Assembly (NCBI GenBank): GCA_036346225.1
Contig: JARFIW010000003.1
Coordinates: forward strand, 8,584,001-8,648,000
DNA: 64,000 bases
Direction: 5' to 3'
Origin: Platerodrilus igneus
Taxonomy: Eukaryota; Arthropoda; Insecta; Coleoptera; Lycidae
Of the stretch, positions 58,229 through 64,000 are shown piece after piece (the first letter of the stretch is position 1; every line of letters begins with the position of its first letter). A program made the translations under genes and the position numbers. The notes beneath the pieces were generated by a model. That model was not told the DNA's origin. It did not search any database and saw only the letters and a list, made by a program, of their open reading frames with translations.

Positions 58229-58890
58229 CATCATCATCATTAGGTCTTCAGTCTTGGAACTGGAACATTGTTTCCTATTCTGAACTAACCTACAGATTTT
58301 CCTGAAATTTGCACAGTCTGCATCTATCACTATCTGATCTAGGTCTACATCTACCTCTTTTTTCCTATCTCTGCTTGTAATATATCCCATACTATTCCCC
58401 AAAAATGCCTTAGAACGTATTCCACCCTTCTATTTCTCTTTTTCCCCAGATATCCTTGATCCCCTACTATTTCTATAACCTATTTGTTATTATCTTTGTC
58501 TGTCCATGCTATCGTCCTCATACATCTGAGCACAGCATTTCAAAAGGATGCTGCCGTTTTTCTCTCTGCGTTTCAGACTGCCCGTATTTCATAGGCATAC
58601 TGTGCTGTGCTCCACACATATGCTTTCATCAACTTTCTTCTTGTTCTATGTTTGTTGTCTTTTCTTATAGGCGCTGTTCTTTCTTGTTAGATGCAGTTCG
58701 GTGACCTTTTATTGTTTTAAAGTTATACCCTATTTCTCCGACCTTCAGTAGTTGTGAAGGGAGGTAAGCAGCCTATGGCTGCCAAGTTCCCACAACACTT
58801 AACCATTTACCGATTTAATATATTTTTCAATATATCTTTTCGCACAGTCAACATTAGTTGCAGATATTTCGCAACCAACAACTAGTTGTT
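58229..58890 (-). pseudogene. RTE-like 3' end, outer copy
   Basis: The minus strand encodes DLDQIVIDADCANFRKICRLVQNRKQC (about 58345-58265), matching RLDYCTQIVKDVGCRRFREMCRLAQNRNQW of the main element, and upstream the nucleotide equivalent of its CGCEAWT region (about 58610). It ends at an (ATG)n-like tail (ATCATCATCATCAT on the + strand, 58229-58242), a usual kind of 3' end for RTE-like elements. 5'-truncated. The 82-codon + frame at 58456 is antisense. Confidence 0.65.
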
Positions 58891-58898
58891 TATACTAA

Positions 58899-59225
58899 TC
58901 ATCAGATTTATCTGCGCTTATTTTTTCGTCATTAGGTTTTCCGTCTCAAAACTTGTTGGACACGTACCTGCACTTATTTATATTCTGAGCTAGCCTACAT
59001 AGTTCCCTGAAATTCTCACACAGCTATTGTATACAGCTAGTTCCTCTTTTATTGTTTTTTAATTTTATGCCTTATTTCACCGAGATTCAGTGTAGGGGGT
59101 TAAGCAACCTGTGGCAACCAAGATCCCCCAACACTTAGACATTTGCCGAAATAATGGTTTTCCAGTAAATCCTTTCACACACTTAACATTATTCGAGAAT
59201 ATTGCCCAACCTATTCTTGTAGTTA
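58899..59225 (-). pseudogene. RTE-like 3' end, middle copy
   Basis: A still shorter repeat of the same 3' sequence (CTGAGCTAGCCTACATAGTTCCCTGAA at about 58985 corresponds to CTGGGCTAGCCTACACATCTCCCTGAA at about 59322). It is preceded on the minus strand by a ~165-bp non-coding module (ATTTCACCGAGATTCAGTGT...) that also follows the outer copy at 58735. Confidence 0.6.
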
Positions 59226-59273
59226 CTTATAATAATCATCATGTTTAAGCACAGTTATTTTTTTGTCATTAGT

Positions 59274-60536
59274 TTATCCATCTTGGGATTGGTTGGATGC
59301 GTACCTCCATTGATTTCTATTCTGGGCTAGCCTACACATCTCCCTGAAACGCCTACAGCCTACATCTTTTACTATCTGTGTGCAGTAGTCTAACCTAGGT
59401 CTGCCTCTTCTTCTTTTTTTTCCTATCTCTGCTTCTAATGTATTCCGCACTATTCCCTCATGCCGTAGTATGTGGCCTATCATCCTATCTCTCCTATTTT
59501 TTACCGTTTTCCACATATTTCTTTCTTCCCCTACAATTTTTAGTACCTCTTCGTTCTTAACTTTGTCTGTCCATGATATCTTCATCATACGTCTGTAACA
59601 CCACATTTCAAAGGCTTCTACCTTTTTCTTGTCCGCTTCTCCTACTGTCCAGGCTTCACAGCCGCACAGTGCTGTGCTCCACACATATGTTTTAAGCAAT
59701 CCCTTCCTGGTTTCTATGTTTGTGGTCTTTGAGCACAGTAGTTGCTTTTTCTTGTTAAATGTAGCACGACCTTGTGCTTATCTTTGTTTTATATCTTTTG
59801 TGCTTTTCCCATCTTGCGTAATTCGGCTTCCTAGGCAGCAGAAATCTTTAACCTCTTGTAGGTTCGTGTTACATACTTGTATTCTTGTTTTTGATTTATT
59901 TTCCCCACCTTTGCATACTAGAACTTTAGTTTTAGTTTTGTTAATTTTCATACCGTATGTCTCTGTTAGAACCGTTTCCATTTCATTAAGAGCAGCTTCT
60001 AACTCTTCTTTGCTAGATGCTAATACCGCTATATCATCTGCAAATCTAAGCATATCAATTTTTTGTCCCAGCATAGTAATTCCAAATGTCTTCCTGCATT
60101 TGACAATATTCATTACCTCTTCTATGTACAAGTTAAAAATCAAAGGGGATAGGGCACATCCCTGTCTCACCCCTTTTCTAATGTTTACTTCTCAACGTTC
60201 TTGCTCCAATTCTATTACTGCTGTTTGCTCTTTGTATAAGCTATGTACTATTCGTCTATCCCTATAACTCATTCCAATCTTTTTGAGTATTTCAAACATT
60301 TTTTTCCAATTTACATTGTCGAATGCTTTTTCCAGATCTACAAACCGTATATACACGCGTTCACCTTTTTCTATTGTTTTCCCCATTATCACTCTCAAAG
60401 CTAAAATAGCCTCCCGTGTTCCCCTGTTTCGCCTAAACCCAAATTGGCCTTCTCCTAGTATTTCTTCCGCCCGTTTTTCTATTCGTCGTTGCACAATTCT
60501 AGTAAATATTTTTGACACGTGTGCTATCAAACTTAT
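59274..60536 (-). pseudogene. Reverse transcriptase half of the RTE-like ORF
   Basis: Minus strand, one frame from ~60536 to 59274 with stops at 60192-60194 and 59778-59780 and no frameshift. LIAHVSKIFTRIVQRRIEKR, GEGQFGFRRNRGTREAI, FVDLEKAFDNVNW (first RT Asp), MRQGCALSPLIFNLYIEEVM and MLRFADDIAVLA (FADD in the YxDD position, catalytic Asp pair intact) are in order. KINKTKTKVLV and CCLGSRITQDG follow, then the C-terminal ALCGCEAWTVGEADKKK, RMIGHILRH and KRRRGRPRLDY. The RT copies element RNA at a nicked target. The first ~110 residues of RT are missing. Confidence 0.92.
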
Positions 60537-60544
60537 TGTTGTGA

Positions 60545-60830
60545 AATATAATACTTATTGCTAATGTAGAATATAGATTGTAAATATATTATCCTCAATA
60601 AAATTTTATATAGTTTAGTGTTATCCTATTCTTAAAAACTGAATGTAATAGACGTCGTGGGTGTTGGTTGAAAAGTAACCTGAATTGATCCTCCTTGTAT
60701 AGCCTCCACCTCCTTATGGGGATTTCAATGCTTGGTACAAAAATGACCAGAACGGACCTTAGAGCCTCCTTATGGGAATTTACATGTAAAAATGGGTGGT
60801 TTTGGGCTAGAACGAAGGTAGCTTACCTAC
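60545..60830. other. Foreign segment replacing part of RT
   Basis: Minus-strand RT coding stops being recognisable after GVGKLPSF (about 60820) and resumes at TISLIAHVSK (60545). The ~290 bp between do not encode the expected RT motifs and contain a doubled CCTCCTTATGGG (about 60708 and 60758) and a GTTGGTTGAAAAGTAACC stretch. Likely a deletion of ~330 coding bases plus filler or insertion. Confidence 0.55.
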
Positions 60831-60988
60831 TCCCAAGTCATCATTTTCAATGTCTGATTCCTGTTCTAATGCAGTTAGTTCCTCTCCTGCATATAAATTC
60901 CCTGTATATTCTTGCCATCTACCCACTTTCTCTACGTTTTCTATAATGACGTTTCCTTGTGCGTCCCTTATATTTTTGCTATACGATT

Positions 60989-62299
60989 TTATATCCCAAG
61001 ATTCATTCTAATTAATTCGTATGATTCGTCTGTCTTTCCTATTTCCATCTTAGTTTGTACCTTTTTGCACCTTTCATCAATCCATTGTTCTTTAGCTTTC
61101 CTGCATTTTTGTATAATTTCCCATTTTATGGCTTTGTATCTCTGTTTTTCTGTTTCATCTAATTTATTTTTGTATTTTCGTCTTTCTTCTATTAAATTCA
61201 CGATATCCTTTGTTATCCATGGTTTCTTATTTTCTGTTTGTGTATATCCCAGAATATCTCTGGCCGCCATTTTTAGGCTGGATTTAATATTATTCCATTC
61301 TGTTTCTACTTCCTTAGTATCAGATATTTTCCCGATACCTTTGAACAATTCATTTGACTTTTTTTCAAATCTTTTTTGAATATCTTTATCTTTTAGTTTC
61401 TCTAGGTCCAAGTGCCTTTCTCCGTTTCTTTTTTTCACATTCTTAAATTTAAGTGCGGCCTTCATAATTACAATGTTGTGGTCAGTACCTATATCGGCTT
61501 CTGGATAGCTTCTACAGTCTTTTACTTGATTCCTAAACCGTTGTCTAACAAGAATGTAATCTATTTGATATCTTCCTGTATCTCCTGGCATCTTCCACGT
61601 ATATCGTCTTCTAGCATGATGTTGAAATAATGTGTTTGTGATGATTAAATTGTTCTTGTCGCAAAATTCTACCAGCCTATTTCCTCTGTCGTTTCTCGTG
61701 CCTAAACCAAATAAACCTACTGCCGCTCCTTCCCCACCCTCACCTACCACGGCATTAAAATCCCCCGTAATTATTAAATTTTCATGTCCTTTTACGTATC
61801 TTAATATGTCTTCGATATCTTTGTAGATAGCTTCTACCTCTTCGTCACTGTAGCTAGAGGTGGGTATGCATACTTGTATTATTACTGTGTTTACCGGTTT
61901 AAATTCTAATCTAACCATGAATACTCTTTCGTTCTTTTGTAAGTAATTTTCTACACAGTATCCTATCTTTTTCCGCATAACTATCCCCACACCCAAATTT
62001 CCTTCTTCTGCTCCCGTATGAATTACCCTGAAGTCTCCACTCCAAAAATCCTCCGACTCTGACCACCGAACTTCGCTGATCCCTACTATGTCTAGTTATA
62101 ACCTATTCATTTCGATTTTTAGGTTCTCTAGCTTACCTACTTGCTTTATACTTCTAACATTCCACGCTCCGACTCGCAGAATGTTCCCGACTCTTATTTT
62201 TAACTTTCCGATCGCATCCTCCAAAGTAGTCCCTTCCCGGAGATCCGAATGGGGGACTATTAATACTCCGGAATTAATTACCCCAGAGAATGCCATCAT
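60989..62299 (-). pseudogene. Endonuclease half of the RTE-like ORF
   Basis: Minus strand, one frame of 437 codons from ATG 62299 with a single TAA at 62096-62098. The apurinic-like endonuclease motifs are readable in order: VGAWNVRSIKQ (Asn), DIVGISEVRW (Glu, about 62078), VGIVMRKKIGY, VQVCIPTSS-like, LIITGDFNAVVG (Asp-Asn, about 61780), DYILVRQRF and GTDHNIVIMKA (Asp-His, about 61490). A long charged linker toward RT follows (KKPWITKDIVNLIEERRKYK). All expected active-site residues seem present. The enzyme nicks target DNA to prime reverse transcription. Coding continues past the stop near 60989 as DAQGNVIIENVEKVGRWQEY before it breaks at ~60825. Confidence 0.92.
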
Positions 62300-62619
62300 G
62301 CTTGTTACAATTTAAGTTCGCTGTGTACTTGGGAGATAATGTGGTGGTTTCCCGTTGCCTTCCACATCGCGGTAGTGTGTCTTAGACTGCCATACCGACC
62401 GCTATGGTCTCTGCCAATCTAAGTACCGAAAGAGCCTCTGCCCTCTTTCGGGACCTGTCTTAGTCTGGTTCCTCATTAACGACCCTACTACTTTGGTTGG
62501 ACCTGTAGTTTGGCTCTTTAGCTCATTAGAGCACGCAAGCCATTTTACCTGTTCTAGTAATTTAGAACTTCGACAAGGTGCAGGTCCATTCGATATGGAA
62601 GTTATAAAACGGAAGATTT

Positions 62620-64000
62620 AAATTGTAGAGGTTTCCTAGATTTTTATGGCAAATTTGTATATGATATAACAATGTAGCTGGAAATACAACACGTGAAGAG
62701 CGGGTTAACATCGCTTTGGAAAGCGAGAGATGTGTGAGTAGTTGTTTGCTTAATCATGGCAGCAATGCAAATTATTTAACGTTGTTGGGAATAATTATTT
62801 GCCATACGAACCAATTGCTGAACGACGTACGCGTGAGACCATCGCTCACAAAATTATTTAGAAAATTGAATATTCCCCATACCAGATATTACAGTGGTTG
62901 TTAGTACAAAACTTGTATATTTATTAAAATTATATTTTCTTCATAAAGTTTGTTTTACCTATCGCCAAAGATGTTCATGGCACGTTTATAAATTTTAATA
63001 TCTTTATAGCGTTTTTATTGTTAGGTGGTACTACATTAAGAAAATAGAAGGTTAGGCAGTCAAAAGATAGAGTTAAAAAATTATGTCTATTGACAAAAAA
63101 TGATGTCCGTAATTATGTGAAAAGATGGGGTATTTAAAAGAAAGTTAAATCTCAAATTGTTCAATCAAAAAGTGTCTGTTGACCGATGCAGACATCTAGC
63201 GCGTACCTTTCGAAAATTATGTGACTTAGTGGTGCTCGTTCATAAAAATATACAGGGCACGTTTATATAAAATTTGGGGTTATGTGCTTTTAAGCTAATC
63301 TTTAAATTAAAATAGAATATGTACATTTAACAATACTATGGGATGTACAAGTAATTACATCTCTTGACTCGATAGTCTAAAGGATGGGCATTCACCTTAC
63401 ATGTATGCACGTAGCCGAATCTCGTTTTAAGAAAATTTTTTCTTTAAGAGTTGTGTGACTTTAGTATGTGGTAATGCATACACACAATGGAGCAAAAGTG
63501 GATATATACAAAATAAGTCAAAAATCGTGACATAAAAAGTATGGCACGTTATCAAGGTCACGTAACAAAAGAATTGGGGGATTGTATAGAAAAAAATTGC
63601 GTAATGTCAAAGTGACAACTGTCAAAGTGACAGTTGTTAAAGTACCAGATGTAACGTCAGTGGTGATGGGTATAAAGTGCAGAATGCAGTGGAGGGGCAC
63701 CAGAATGCCTGTTTTCTTTCTTCTGCTGTTATTAGAGCTTAGCGTGTCATAAATGATACACTACAATTTACAGCTGGCTCGGCGGCAAAATAAAGATTAC
63801 TGACAAATGATTCAACTAGAAGTCTGATTATTTGCTTATGCTGTATGTAGCGGTCCTTACATAAAATCGATATTGCCTAGACACAAAAAACCTTTTTATA
63901 ATGAAATAATATATTTCACTACTCAGCAAAGAACTTCACTATTACTGATGTAAAATTGATTCTGTGGTCCATTTAGAAGAGAATGATGCAAGAAGCGTGT
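62620..64000. other. Unassigned AT-rich DNA
   Basis: No gene supported. A short palindrome CAACTGTCAAAGTGACAGTT plus G lies at 63616-63636. A 63363-63430 segment has weak tRNA-like features but no proper B box. Confidence 0.45.

Larger units (their letters stand above)
59231..62600 (-). mobile_element. RTE-like non-LTR retrotransposon
   Basis: One element on the minus strand: a ~270-bp 5' region (62600-62330, containing GGCAACGGGAAACCACCACA), an apurinic-endonuclease/reverse-transcriptase ORF, and a 3' end near 59231 with an ATGATG-like tail. The layout (one ORF, endonuclease then RT, no gag, simple-repeat tail) is that of the RTE-like group; related ORFs are often misannotated as craniofacial development protein 2-like. 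Only three nonsense codons are visible, but the first part of RT has been replaced by unrelated DNA (60545-60830). Confidence 0.88.

Noticed and set aside
63363..63430. tRNA-like segment (GATAGTCTAAAGGATGGGC ... CCGAATCTCG)
   Set aside because: The B box is degraded, the arms do not pair convincingly and no anticodon arm could be placed.
1..64000. CRISPR arrays, bacterial operons, phage or plasmid genes
   Set aside because: No spaced repeats of the right size, no ribosome-binding-site-led gene clusters; composition and elements are eukaryotic.

Overview
This window is eukaryotic, AT-rich, non-coding arthropod (most likely insect) chromosome made almost entirely of transposable-element wreckage. 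I found no intact host protein-coding gene. The assignment rests on the element families: BEL/Pao and Ty3/gypsy pol fragments, a DUF4817-type Tc1/mariner relative, an RTE-like non-LTR element, hAT (ZMYM1-like) transposase remnants and tRNA-derived SINEs. A short piece of 18S rRNA 3' end with ITS1 also looks insect-like. The species cannot be named from the sequence.

Layout. 1-5 kb: a 2.26-kb LTR-like repeat (copy A), then unassigned AT-rich DNA with (TA)n runs. 5.3-6.5 kb: a GT-rich, modular insertion flanked by a perfect 14-bp direct repeat. 6.7-10 kb: a decayed hAT transposase followed by a decayed mariner-type transposase. 12.9-13.6 kb: a repeat ending in a (CA)/(CATA) tail, like a non-LTR 3' end. 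15.4-18.4 kb: gypsy RNase H/integrase remnant (minus) with a reverse-transcriptase tail and a SINE nearby. 21.4-26.9 kb: an LTR-to-LTR BEL/Pao element (minus, TSD ggtag) that has lost its 5' coding half and carries a second copy (copy B) of the 2.3-kb LTR inside its integrase. 27.5-28.4 kb: a hAT-type MITE packed with CTCGAG motifs. 28.7-33.1 kb: two direct copies of a ~2-kb LTR-like repeat. 33-35 kb: hAT and gypsy integrase fragments. 35-43 kb: mostly unassigned, with one complete SINE (12-bp TSD). 43-46.5 kb: SINE tail, RT tail, and a zinc-knuckle ORF1 remnant.

47.7-50.6 kb: a 540-bp foldback repeat whose arms each carry a hammerhead-ribozyme-like motif, followed directly by a 2.28-kb mariner-like element with ~445-bp terminal inverted repeats. 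50.6-52.2 kb: another LTR-like end with tandem primer-site modules. 53.6-56 kb: BEL gag and BEL integrase fragments, the latter split by a ~1-kb 18S-3'-end/ITS1 rDNA insertion. 56.2-57.1 kb: a pair of ~230-bp direct repeats. 58.2-62.6 kb: an RTE-like retrotransposon (endonuclease + RT, minus) with three successive 3' ends.

The elements do not cooperate as a host pathway; their interest is structural. The strongest points are the rDNA insertion in a BEL integrase, tandem LTR-end/primer-site modules next to (TA)n tracts, hammerhead-like motifs in an inverted repeat, and precise nested insertions with readable target-site duplications.
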